From Stenotrophomonas maltophilia (GTDB lineage: Bacteria; Pseudomonadota; Gammaproteobacteria; Xanthomonadales; Xanthomonadaceae), in contig NZ_CP090425.1 in assembly GCF_023518235.1 (NCBI RefSeq), forward strand, positions 1 through 42,041: 42,041 bases of DNA, written 5' to 3'. This document shows, in pieces, positions 8,562-14,657 of the stretch; the stretch's first letter is position 1, and every line of letters begins with the position of its first letter. The position numbers and the translations under genes were made by a program. The notes beneath the pieces are model-generated. The model ran no database searches and was not told the DNA's origin. It saw only the letters and a program-made list of their open reading frames with translations.

Positions 8562-8929
8562 GCGCCCCTCAGCATCCCGGCCAGGCGCGACACTTCCGAG
8601 CGCCAGCACGGCGGCTCCATGGCAGCCTGCAGGTCGAAGAACTGGCGCAGCAGGTTCGATTCCGTCGCAGCGCACAGAGGACCTACAAGCCGGCGCGGGA
8701 TCGGACGCATGCCGCGGCGCATGCGCGACACGTAGCTCTCCGACTTGCCGATGGCAGCGGCCACGTTCGCCAGCTTGTGGTCGCCGGCCTTCATCGCGAT
8801 GGCCAGCGCCTGGTCCGGGGTCTCGATTTGCCGCACGACCTGCAGCGGCGCGTCCTTCGGTTTCCGGGTCACGCAGATACCCAGGTGAAGCCGTCCAGTT
8901 GGATCCGTCAGGTTGTCAGTGATTTCCAT
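8558..8929 (-). CDS. HTH transcription regulator (CII-like position)
   Basis: 123 residues. The helix-turn-helix is in the central part: HKLANVAAAIGKSESYVSRMRRG, followed by PRRLVGPLCAATESNLLRQFFDLQAAME. It sits first in the replication operon where lambdoid phages carry cII, and the size is similar. ATG at 8927-8929 has AAAAGG six bases upstream. Whether it activates like CII or regulates otherwise is not decidable from sequence. Confidence 0.65.
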   Translation of the reverse strand: MEITDNLTDPTGRLHLGICVTRKPKDAPLQVVRQIETPDQALAIAMKAGDHKLANVAAAIGKSESYVSRMRRGMRPIPRRLVGPLCAATESNLLRQFFDLQAAMEPPCWRSEVSRLAGMLRGA

Positions 8930-8994
8930 GATTTGCCTTTTCTTGCCAGGGGGTTGGGGGCGGAAATGGAGGCCCACCACAACGGAAGGCCCCG

Positions 8995-9180
8995 ATGCCC
9001 GGTTCACTGCGGAATGCCCACGGAAACGTCGTCCAGATGATCTGGACCGGTGGGCGGTGCTTTGCCCTCGTAAGGGCGGGGGAAAAGACCCGCGTGCGAC
9101 CGCTGAAGCGGAAGAAGCGCGAGCCGATGGCGGCCGGTGCGGTGGGCGTGGTTGTGCCCTTCCCCACCAGGCCGGTGTGA
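8995..9180 (+). CDS. Possible small protein, 61 aa
   Basis: Basic, ends VVVPFPTRPV. Not recognised. It has GGAAGG five bases before the ATG and mostly G/C third positions, but it is short and opposite to the surrounding replication operon. The minus-strand frames in this stretch are less convincing. Alternatively, this 260-bp segment between the HTH regulator and the 71-aa gene is untranslated leader. Confidence 0.35.
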   Translation: MPGSLRNAHGNVVQMIWTGGRCFALVRAGEKTRVRPLKRKKREPMAAGAVGVVVPFPTRPV

Positions 9181-9190
9181 GGTAGCCATG

Positions 9191-9406
9191 TCAGGTGCCA
9201 TCGGATACCGACAGGCGCTCGTCCTGCCACTGGCCGAACATGGAGGCTGCGAACTCGACGCTCGTGTGCGCTTCGACGCTGCGCCAGAATGCGATCTCGG
9301 CCAGGGCCGACTCGGCGTAGCCTTCGGGCATGCCACCATTCGCGTCGCACCACGCCAGCATCCGGCGGTGCGAGGCTTCCAACAGATCCGAGGTCTTTTC
9401 ACACAT
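9191..9406 (-). CDS. Hypothetical protein, 71 aa
   Basis: Starts MCEKTSDLLEASHRRMLAW, then acidic helices and WRSVEAHTSVEF. Not recognised. Third codon positions are strongly G/C, and the direction agrees with the cro-like to dnaB operon. Its ATG (9404-9406) overlaps the ATG of a gene on the other strand (9405-9407), a CATG shared start. Its ribosome site (GGTGG, five bases upstream) is weak. Confidence 0.55.
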   Translation of the reverse strand: MCEKTSDLLEASHRRMLAWCDANGGMPEGYAESALAEIAFWRSVEAHTSVEFAASMFGQWQDERLSVSDGT

Positions 9407-9572
9407 GGCAACCACCGAGCAGATCGAAGCAGCCCAGCGAAAGCTGGAACGTGCCCGCGCCGAGCGCGATTCGTGGAAGGGAAGCAACCGGCACAACTAC
9501 GAGATGGCCTCGCACCTGGTGGCGGCGCTGGAGAAGGAGTTGGCGAAGCTGCTGAGCGAGGACGGGCATTAG
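9405..9572 (+). CDS. Hypothetical helical protein, 55 aa
   Basis: Almost wholly helical and charged (AAQRKLERARAERDSWKG, then LVAALEKELAKLL), a likely short coiled coil. Nearly every third position is G or C, so it looks genuinely coding although it lies against the direction of its neighbours. The GAGGT upstream is about ten bases from the ATG. It ends convergently against the membrane protein gene (stops overlap at 9569-9572). Not recognised. Confidence 0.5.
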   Translation: MATTEQIEAAQRKLERARAERDSWKGSNRHNYEMASHLVAALEKELAKLLSEDGH

Positions 9573-9760
9573 GAGTTGCCCCCCTTTTTGCGTGCGCGGA
9601 TCTCTGCGATCGCTGCGGCGACAAGCAGCATCACGGCCACGCAGCCGCCGAAGCCGTAGAGGCCGGTGTCAGTCAACGTCGCGAAGGTGATGGGAATGAT
9701 GTAGAGGCAGCTGACACCCAAGCCCCATACAACGCCGGCGGCGAATGGAGACTTGAACAT
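9569..9760 (-). CDS. Small membrane protein, 63 aa
   Basis: Two predicted membrane helices (GVVWGLGVSCLYIIPITFA and GFGGCVAVMLLVAAAIA) and a basic tail RARKKGG. It starts immediately after the stop of the cro-like gene (TGA then ATG), so it is in the same operon and expressed early. Possible roles include superinfection exclusion or membrane interference, but nothing specific is recognisable. Confidence 0.65.
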   Translation of the reverse strand: MFKSPFAAGVVWGLGVSCLYIIPITFATLTDTGLYGFGGCVAVMLLVAAAIAEIRARKKGGNS

Positions 9761-10015
9761 TCAGGCCTCCGTTCCGGCCGATTCTGTGGCCGAGTCGGAA
9801 GCGCGGATTGCCTTACGCCGCTTGCCCTTGGGCGCGGGCGCGGGCGCGAACAGGTCGGGCCGCTTCTGGGCCGCCTTCCAGCACCAGGCATCGGGAATGG
9901 GCTTGGCTTCATCCCGTCCGGTCATGGACTGTCGGGGAAGGCCAAGGAATCGGGCGAACTCGGCGTTCGTTTCGATGCCGAGGGCGGCTTTGGCGCTAGC
10001 GAGGGTCGGGTTCAT
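9761..10015 (-). CDS. Cro-like repressor
   Basis: 84 residues. The N-terminal two-thirds is a compact HTH: LASAKAALGIETNAEFARFLG, RQSMTGRDEAKPIPDAWCW, of the short Cro type seen in lambdoid phages. A basic C-terminus (KGKRRKAIR) follows. It diverges from the CI-like repressor across a 72-bp gap packed with three operators. There is no Shine-Dalgarno sequence. The predicted -10 ends eight bases before the ATG, so the mRNA is probably leaderless. Expected role: turn off the lysogeny promoter and commit to lytic growth. Confidence 0.8.
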   Translation of the reverse strand: MNPTLASAKAALGIETNAEFARFLGLPRQSMTGRDEAKPIPDAWCWKAAQKRPDLFAPAPAPKGKRRKAIRASDSATESAGTEA

Positions 10016-10022
10016 GCCGAAG

Positions 10023-10052
10023 AGTAAATCATCGGTTACCGGGAGTCGTCAA
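10023..10052 (-). promoter_or_regulatory. Promoter of cro-like / lytic operon (PR-like)
   Basis: Minus strand: -35 TTGACG (10052-10047), 18-bp spacer, -10 TTTACT (10028-10023). The -10 and most of the spacer lie in operator O1. Transcription would start at about 10016, right at the ATG (10015) of the cro-like gene. The same arrangement, TTGAC-spacer-operator-TTTACT, recurs at 11419-11447. Confidence 0.7.
10024..10039. promoter_or_regulatory. Repressor operator O1
   Basis: GTAAATCATCGGTTAC, an imperfect 16-bp palindrome. Its reverse complement GTAACCGATGATTTAC differs from the distant operator O4 at two positions only. It covers the -10 of the leftward lytic promoter. Confidence 0.75.
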
Positions 10053-10063
10053 CCATGATTTCC
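10048..10063. promoter_or_regulatory. Repressor operator O2
   Basis: GTCAACCATGATTTCC, exactly 24 bp from O1 and from O3. It overlaps the -35 of the leftward promoter and lies just upstream of the likely repressor promoter, as the lambda site used for positive autoregulation does. Confidence 0.7.
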
Positions 10064-10071
10064 AACTTTCC

Positions 10072-10087
10072 GTCAATCATTCGTTAC
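10072..10087. promoter_or_regulatory. Repressor operator O3
   Basis: GTCAATCATTCGTTAC, 13 of 16 matches to O1 in the same orientation. It ends directly against the repressor ATG at 10088 and contains the best -10 candidate for the repressor gene (AATCAT, 10075-10080). Binding here would shut off repressor synthesis. Confidence 0.7.
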
Positions 10088-10582
10088 ATGAGCATTGGCG
10101 CCCGTCTCGAAGACCTGCGGAAGAGCAGGCAACTAACCCAGCAGCAGATGGCCGACATCGTCGGAACCACGAAGCAGTACGTGGGCCGTCTGGAAAAGGG
10201 GCAGAACCAGACACCTAACGGGGTGTTCCTCACAGAGTGGGCCCGATATTTCGGAGTGAACCCCCGGTGGCTGTCGTCAGGCGATGGACCGCGTAATGCG
10301 GCGGAGTCAACGGCGTCTCATGCCACGCGACCGGATTTTGTGAAGCTTGCCGCCTCGGTCGACGTGCTTCGGCACTACCTAGAGTTCACAGGAGATCCAG
10401 GGGATTGGATCAGCGACCCCGTGCTCTTGGAGACCGCGTACGAGGTGGTCGAACAGTTCGGTGGCGATGCGCCGACGAACAACGTGTTCGACCTAACGAA
10501 GATTCTGGCAAAGAAGATCAGGGGTGGCGCGGATGGACAAGAACAGCAAGTTCGAGGAGCTCGCACAGCGTCTAGCGGCTAG
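10088..10582 (+). CDS. CI-like repressor (HTH_3, no peptidase domain)
   Basis: 164 residues. The N-terminal HTH_3 domain is MSIGARLEDLRKSRQ, LTQQQMADIVGTTKQYVGRLEKG, then WARYFGVNPRWLSSGDGP. The C-terminal half (residues 85-164) is short and lacks the S24 autocleavage Ala-Gly, Ser and Lys signature, so SOS induction by RecA-stimulated self-cleavage is not evident. ATG 10088 follows O3 directly and would be leaderless. An upstream ATG (10055) has GGGAG nine bases before it and would add 11 residues, but it lies inside O2. The most downstream start fits the family. Confidence 0.85.
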   Translation: MSIGARLEDLRKSRQLTQQQMADIVGTTKQYVGRLEKGQNQTPNGVFLTEWARYFGVNPRWLSSGDGPRNAAESTASHATRPDFVKLAASVDVLRHYLEFTGDPGDWISDPVLLETAYEVVEQFGGDAPTNNVFDLTKILAKKIRGGADGQEQQVRGARTASSG

Positions 10583-10907
10583 AGCCTCGGTACTGAGGGT
10601 GAGTGATACGAAGAAGCCCACATTACGAGTCGTACCAACTGGGAAGGCCTTCGCGCAGAAGGATGGCTTTCGGATGGACGTGGTGCTCCGCGAGTCCCAT
10701 ATCCGCATGATCAGGCACTTCAAACGACGCTGGGGGCAGCCTATGCAACTGCTCATTGACCAGGCCTGCTTCGGCTACATGGGCGTCGAGCAGCTGCCCG
10801 ATGACGATCTGATTCAGCTGCATCAGGACTTGGAGCGCGCACAGGATTGCATGCGCGACGGGGTCTCTTTCGAGGATGCCGGCCTTCTACGCTCACGCTA
10901 CGGTTAA
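10533..10907 (+). CDS. Hypothetical protein of the repressor operon, 124 aa
   Basis: Not recognised. N-terminal helix MDKNSKFEELAQRLAARA, then a strand-rich middle, RESHIRMIRHFKRRWGQPMQLLIDQACFGYMG (ribbon-helix-helix-like), and an acidic helical end. It overlaps the repressor by 50 bp, with AGGGG before the ATG, so both are made from the same transcript in lysogens. It could be a repressor partner, antirepressor control protein or immunity factor. Confidence 0.7.
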   Translation: MDKNSKFEELAQRLAARASVLRVSDTKKPTLRVVPTGKAFAQKDGFRMDVVLRESHIRMIRHFKRRWGQPMQLLIDQACFGYMGVEQLPDDDLIQLHQDLERAQDCMRDGVSFEDAGLLRSRYG

Positions 10908-10911
10908 CCTA

Positions 10912-11367
10912 ATGATCACCCTTCTACCACTCATCGCCGCATTGGCACTCCCTCCCCTATCAGTAGCGGATCAGCAGACGGTTCAGGATGGGAAGACACG
11001 GGCCAACGAGTTCGCGGATTGCGCAGGGCTGTGGGACTACCTAGCGCAACTCGAGCACCAAGCTGGCAACCCCGCTTCGGCAGAACAACTCAGCAACATG
11101 GGAAATGGAGCGCAGACCGCAGCCCTTTGGCTACACGCGAACATCCACGCAGTGGAAGGCGGGAAGGCCGCCAGATACAAAGCGTGGCTGCCCATGGTCG
11201 CCCCGCGCCGTGAAGCCATGAAGCTGCGCCTGATGTCGGCCGCTGAGCGCGGTGACTACGATTACGTGAACACCCAAGGCATGCAGTGCAAGTCGCTACT
11301 GGATGTACAGCAGCAGGCAATCGATTCGATCAGAGCGGACATGGTTAAGGCGCAGATCGGCGACTAA
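10912..11367 (+). CDS. Secreted/periplasmic protein of the repressor operon, 151 aa
   Basis: N-terminal signal peptide MITLLPLIAALALPPLSVA, with a likely cut after SVA-D. The mature part is helical, with two conserved-looking Cys (ADCAGL and GMQCKSLL) that could form a disulphide. Repeated LW-x-Y/H segments suggest an alpha-helical repeat. It starts four bases after the preceding stop and is followed by a strong terminator, so it is the last gene of the lysogeny operon. Expression from a prophage and export suggest lysogenic conversion or superinfection exclusion; this is inference. Confidence 0.7.
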   Translation: MITLLPLIAALALPPLSVADQQTVQDGKTRANEFADCAGLWDYLAQLEHQAGNPASAEQLSNMGNGAQTAALWLHANIHAVEGGKAARYKAWLPMVAPRREAMKLRLMSAAERGDYDYVNTQGMQCKSLLDVQQQAIDSIRADMVKAQIGD

Positions 11368-11372
11368 CAGAC

Positions 11373-11398
11373 GCCCGGGACCTCCCGGGCACTTTTTT
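11373..11398 (+). terminator. Rho-independent terminator of lysogeny operon
   Basis: Perfect 8-bp stem GCCCGGGA / TCCCGGGC with a two-base CC centre, then AC and six Ts. It lies six bases after the stop of the secreted protein gene. Confidence 0.93.
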
Positions 11399-11418
11399 GC
11401 AGTTCATGTAACTTTTTG

Positions 11419-11447
11419 TTGACCGCAAAGGTAACCCATGGTTTACT
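11419..11447 (+). promoter_or_regulatory. Promoter of early plus-strand operon (PL-like)
   Basis: -35 TTGACC (11419-11424), 17-bp spacer, -10 TTTACT (11442-11447). It is the only good promoter before about 18 overlapping genes that end with xis and int. The -10 lies in operator O4, so repressor binding should block polymerase. Confidence 0.78.
11431..11446. promoter_or_regulatory. Repressor operator O4
   Basis: GTAACCCATGGTTTAC, 14 of 16 positions palindromic. It matches O1 (reverse strand) at 14 of 16 positions, 1.4 kb away from the O1-O3 cluster. It overlaps spacer and -10 of the early promoter in the same register as O1 does in its promoter. Confidence 0.8.
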
Positions 11448-11489
11448 GCGTCTGCCGGCCCACCCGGGCCATCCAAGACGGGGTCCACC

Positions 11490-11579
11490 ATGGCAGAAGC
11501 AATCCTCTACCTGATCGCCTGGGCAGCGCTGGTCGCCAGCGCGGTGCTGCGGTATCGCCGCCAGCGTGGGGAGGCCTGA
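11490..11579 (+). CDS. Micro-protein, single membrane helix, 29 aa
   Basis: MAEAILYLIAWAALVASAV then a basic tail RYRRQRGEA: one membrane span with positive-inside tail. GGGG lies six bases before ATG. The next gene's ribosome site (GGGGAGG) lies in its last codons, three bases before the following ATG. It would be the first product of the early operon. Supported by spacing and composition only. Confidence 0.5.
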   Translation: MAEAILYLIAWAALVASAVLRYRRQRGEA

Positions 11580-11582
11580 GTC

Positions 11583-11933
11583 ATGGCCTTCCACACTCCC
11601 TCCGACCGGGCACGCAACGCCCAGCGCAGCTGGGACGACCAGGAAGATCCGCGCCTTGAACAGGAGTACCGCGCCGAGCAGGCAGCGGACCTGGCCAAGG
11701 CCTACCGCACCGACCCGGCGAAGCTGCGCGAGGCCGAGGAACTGACGGCCGGCACCTTCAGCGGCACCCACTACACCGAGGTTTCGCTGGCGCTGCACCG
11801 GCTGCACCACACGGACCCGGCCGACCTGATGGGCTCGGGCGTTCTACTGGACCTGTACCGGCTGGCCCGCGACGAGGCCGCCGCAATCGACGCGCAGCTG
11901 CTGGAACTGGCGCTGCAGCAGGTGGCGGCATGA
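11583..11933 (+). CDS. Hypothetical early protein, 116 aa
   Basis: Hydrophilic, helical, acidic; contains ALHRLHHTDPADLMGSG and DEAAAIDAQLLELALQQ. Not recognised. GGGGAGG lies eight bases before the ATG, and the stop overlaps the next start (ATGA). Confidence 0.75.
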   Translation: MAFHTPSDRARNAQRSWDDQEDPRLEQEYRAEQAADLAKAYRTDPAKLREAEELTAGTFSGTHYTEVSLALHRLHHTDPADLMGSGVLLDLYRLARDEAAAIDAQLLELALQQVAA

Positions 11934-12262
11934 GCCGGGCCAACGAGCGCGAAGCCCGCCGCCTGTCCTTCGATGCCATCGGGGAAACCTGCCCGAAGCT
12001 GGACAAGTTGAGGGACAAGGCTATCGAGTCCATCCCATCTGCGATCGAGGATGTGCTGAAGGATCTGGTTGAGAGCATCAAGGACGAAGCGACCATCCCG
12101 CTGCGCGAGGCATTGGACAACGCCTACCTCGAACTGATCCAGGCCCAGCAGACCATCGCCGAGCTGGAAGAGCGCATCGCGGAGAAGAACCAGCACATCG
12201 AATCGCTGGAAGCGGAACTGGAAGAAGCAACCAAGGCGCTCGACGCCATGGAGGCCGCATGA
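11930..12262 (+). CDS. Coiled-coil early protein, 110 aa
   Basis: Residues about 60-110 are a clear coiled coil: LIQAQQTIAELEERIAEKN, then ESLEAELEEATKALDAM. The N-terminus has basic Arg residues and one Cys (GETCPKL). Not recognised; likely oligomeric. ATGA overlaps on both sides. Confidence 0.72.
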   Translation: MSRANEREARRLSFDAIGETCPKLDKLRDKAIESIPSAIEDVLKDLVESIKDEATIPLREALDNAYLELIQAQQTIAELEERIAEKNQHIESLEAELEEATKALDAMEAA

Positions 12263-12375
12263 CCGCCGCCGAACGCGAGCATCGGCACCACGTGGTGGCT
12301 ACTGTCGTCGCCAATTCCCTGTCGTTCTGCCTGGGCGTGCTGGCCGCTGTGCTGGCGCAGGCGGTGCTGTCGTGA
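12259..12375 (+). CDS. Micro-protein with one membrane helix, 38 aa
   Basis: N-terminal MTAAEREHRHHVV, then a hydrophobic helix of about 22 residues (FCLGVLAAVLAQAVLS at the end). ATGA with the gene before and GTGA with the gene after make translation very likely. Function unknown. Confidence 0.6.
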   Translation: MTAAEREHRHHVVATVVANSLSFCLGVLAAVLAQAVLS

Positions 12376-12659
12376 GCCGGCGCATCGACGTGCTGCAGGT
12401 GATCTATGGCACCCAATGCGTGCTTGCCATCGATCTACCGAATGCCGATCCCGACAACCAGCTGGGCCTTGCGCACGACCTGATCGCCGAGGTCTTCGCC
12501 GCCGCCCGCGCCTCCCTTGCAGCCCGCGACCTGGCGGACCATATGGCCGCCGACGACCGCCTGCGCGCCGCTCTGGCCGCGTGCGAACCCACAGACACCG
12601 ATCACAACCGCGAGGCCGTGGACGGCCTGTGCGTGGAGGAAAACGACGATGAGCAGTAA
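12372..12659 (+). CDS. Hypothetical early protein, 95 aa
   Basis: GTG start overlapping the previous stop. Strand-rich N-terminus (RRIDVLQVIYGTQCVLAIDL) followed by an Ala-rich helix and an acidic tail ending EENDDEQ. Not recognised. It overlaps the next gene by 11 bp. Confidence 0.7.
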   Translation: MSRRIDVLQVIYGTQCVLAIDLPNADPDNQLGLAHDLIAEVFAAARASLAARDLADHMAADDRLRAALAACEPTDTDHNREAVDGLCVEENDDEQ

Positions 12660-12981
12660 GCACACGCCGGGGCCGTGGGCCGTAACCCCGCATCCGCAAA
12701 CGCACGTGGACGTTTTTGGCGTCGGCGTTATCAGGGACGACAAGGAATTTCAGTACGGGCTTTCCCACACCTTCTGCTACCAGAACGCGGAAGCCAACGC
12801 CCGTCTGATCGCCGCCGCGCCGGATCTCTTGGAGGCGTTGGAGCGAATCGCCCGGCCGCACGACTGCGGATGCGTTCCCTGCACTGGGCAGTGCCGCAGC
12901 CAGATTGCACTGGAAATCGCAGTGGAAGAAATGCAGGAACTGGCTCGCGCCGCCATCGCCAAGGCCACAGGGGAAGCCTGA
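12649..12981 (+). CDS. Conserved phage early protein, 110 aa
   Basis: Begins SSKHTPGPWAV and contains NAEANARLIAAAPDLLEAL. This pair of motifs recurs in many short phage early proteins of unknown function. A Cys cluster CGCVPCTGQC (residues about 72-82) may bind zinc. ATG lies inside the end of the previous gene. Confidence 0.8.
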   Translation: MSSKHTPGPWAVTPHPQTHVDVFGVGVIRDDKEFQYGLSHTFCYQNAEANARLIAAAPDLLEALERIARPHDCGCVPCTGQCRSQIALEIAVEEMQELARAAIAKATGEA

Positions 12982-13100
12982 TGCGCCTCCTGACCTTCTT
13001 TGGCTGCAGCAACTGGCGCGACGTCGCCGCCTGCCTCGCCTGCTACGCCATCACCGCCGCGCTCGCAGCCGCCATGTGTTGGCCGCTGGCCTGGTCCTGA
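12981..13100 (+). CDS. Micro-protein with membrane helix, 39 aa
   Basis: MRLLTFFGCSNWRDVAACL, then a hydrophobic Ala-rich helix. TGATG junction with the preceding gene. Three such tiny membrane proteins occur in this operon (also 11490 and 12259). Function unknown. Confidence 0.5.
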   Translation: MRLLTFFGCSNWRDVAACLACYAITAALAAAMCWPLAWS

Positions 13101-13141
13101 CTTCCCGCCGGCGCGGCCGGCCTTCCTGAGAGGCACCACCG

Positions 13142-13669
13142 ATGTTCGAACTGATCGACGCGACCGCCAAGGTCTCCAACTACAACCCCCGCGCCGAGAA
13201 ACATGGCGGCGAAAACAAGATGGCCGGCGACCTGAAGCTGCTCGCCACCACCGGCAGCAGCGTGCTGGATTTCTTCAGCAAAGATCTGCGCAAGGCCCTG
13301 TATCGCAAGCCCGGCCAGGGCGAGCAGCAGGATCTGATCGAAGGCGCCGACGGGCTCACCGCCGTGAAGTTCCCGCGACTGGGCGCCCTGCCCTGGGACG
13401 AGGAATACCCGGGCTATGAACTGGTGATCGCTGGCGGCCTGGGCCTCACCGAACCGATGGTGCTGTCCGGCGTGACGCTGAAGAACTTCAAGTTCGAAGC
13501 GCTGGACGGCGGCAGCCTGCAGGTCACCGTGAGCGCCCTGTTCCATCCGACCACCGAACAGGCCGGCGCCCTGTGCGCACTGATCCAGGAAGACGTGCAG
13601 ATCACCCTGATCCCGCCGACCAAGCAGGCCAAGGGCAGCAAGCCGCAGCAGGAAGACCTGGCCGCGTAA
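13142..13669 (+). CDS. Recombination-module protein, SSB/annealing-associated, 175 aa
   Basis: Starts MFELIDATAKVSNYNPRAEK, is beta-rich, and contains LGALPWDEEYPGYEL and a polar tail. Proteins of this look are typically encoded just before Sak4-like ATPases and exonucleases in phages; a single-strand DNA-binding role is plausible but inferred from position. A 91-bp gap to the next gene holds a GC-rich stretch and its ribosome site. Confidence 0.7.
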   Translation: MFELIDATAKVSNYNPRAEKHGGENKMAGDLKLLATTGSSVLDFFSKDLRKALYRKPGQGEQQDLIEGADGLTAVKFPRLGALPWDEEYPGYELVIAGGLGLTEPMVLSGVTLKNFKFEALDGGSLQVTVSALFHPTTEQAGALCALIQEDVQITLIPPTKQAKGSKPQQEDLAA

Positions 13670-13761
13670 CGCATTCCCCCGCCCTCACGGGCCCCGCGCC
13701 GGCCGGGATTCCACGACGCCGGCATTCATTCCCCTTCATCACGCCAACGGGAGTTCTAACC

Positions 13762-14655
13762 ATGGCACTGCGCATCATCCGCTCCACCGACCCGATCACG
13801 GTCACCCGCCTGAACGTCTGCATCTATGCCGCCCCCGGCCTGGGCAAGACGTCCATTTCCTTCACTGCCGACAAGCCGCTGCTGCTGGACTTCGACCGCG
13901 GCGCGCACCGATCGGCCAACCGAAAGGACACCGTGCAGGTGGAGCGCTGGGAAGACGTGGCGCACATCACCGCCGACGACCTGGCCGACTTCAACACGGT
14001 GGTGGTCGACACTGCCGGCCGCGCGCTCGACACGCTGACGCCGGACATCATCCGCCGCAATCCGAAGATGGGCCGGGGTGGTTCGCTGACGCTGCAGGGC
14101 TTCGGCCAGCTGAAGGCCGAGTTCGTGGCATGGCTGAAGCACCTCAACAGCCTGGGCAAGGACGTGGTGCTGATCGCCCACATGGACGAGCAGCGCAACG
14201 GCGACGAGATCATTGAGCGTCTGGACGTCCAGGGTGGCAGCAAGGGCGAGATCTACAAGGCGGCGGATGCCATGGGCCGGCTGTCGATCCGCGACGGCAA
14301 GCGCATGCTCAACTTCAGCCCCACCGATGCGTCGTTCGGCAAGAACCCGGGCCAGCTGGAACCGCTGGAAGTACCGCACCCGGAGCGTGACCCGCAGTTC
14401 CTCGCTCGCGTGATCCAGCAGATCAAGGACCGGCTCAACGCCATGACCGAGGAACAGCGCGAGGCTCAGGCGGCGCTGGAGAAGTGGCGCGACCGCACCA
14501 CGGCTGCTCAGGACGTCACCGCGATCAATGCGCTGCTGCCGGAGGCAAAGGGCGGCTCGCAGGCCATGAAGGTGCTGCTGAACGACCGTGCCGCCGCACT
14601 CGGCCTTACCTTCGACAGCAAGGCCGGCCAGTACGCCGCGCCGAAGGCAGCCTGA
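13762..14655 (+). CDS. Sak4-like RecA-fold ATPase (annealing recombinase)
   Basis: 297 residues. Walker A APGLGKTS at 24-31, a following LLLDFDRGAHR strand, Walker B VVVDTAG at 80-86, and VLIAHMDEQ (sensor) near 137. This is the AAA_24/Sak4 organisation, a short Rad51-like single-strand annealing protein. The C-terminal 80 residues are helical and Ala/Lys/Glu-rich. GGGAG lies eight bases before the ATG. Its exonuclease partner follows immediately. Confidence 0.85.
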   Translation: MALRIIRSTDPITVTRLNVCIYAAPGLGKTSISFTADKPLLLDFDRGAHRSANRKDTVQVERWEDVAHITADDLADFNTVVVDTAGRALDTLTPDIIRRNPKMGRGGSLTLQGFGQLKAEFVAWLKHLNSLGKDVVLIAHMDEQRNGDEIIERLDVQGGSKGEIYKAADAMGRLSIRDGKRMLNFSPTDASFGKNPGQLEPLEVPHPERDPQFLARVIQQIKDRLNAMTEEQREAQAALEKWRDRTTAAQDVTAINALLPEAKGGSQAMKVLLNDRAAALGLTFDSKAGQYAAPKAA

Positions 14656-14657
14656 CC

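Noticed and set aside
8923..8938. A fifth repressor operator at the start of the HTH regulator gene
   Set aside because: Only about 10 of 16 positions match, little dyad symmetry, and no promoter is aligned with it.
9004..9624. 206-codon minus-strand frame across the two small divergent genes
   Set aside because: Arg/Pro/Ser-rich low-complexity product typical of a wrong frame in GC-rich DNA, and it conflicts with two frames that have proper codon bias.
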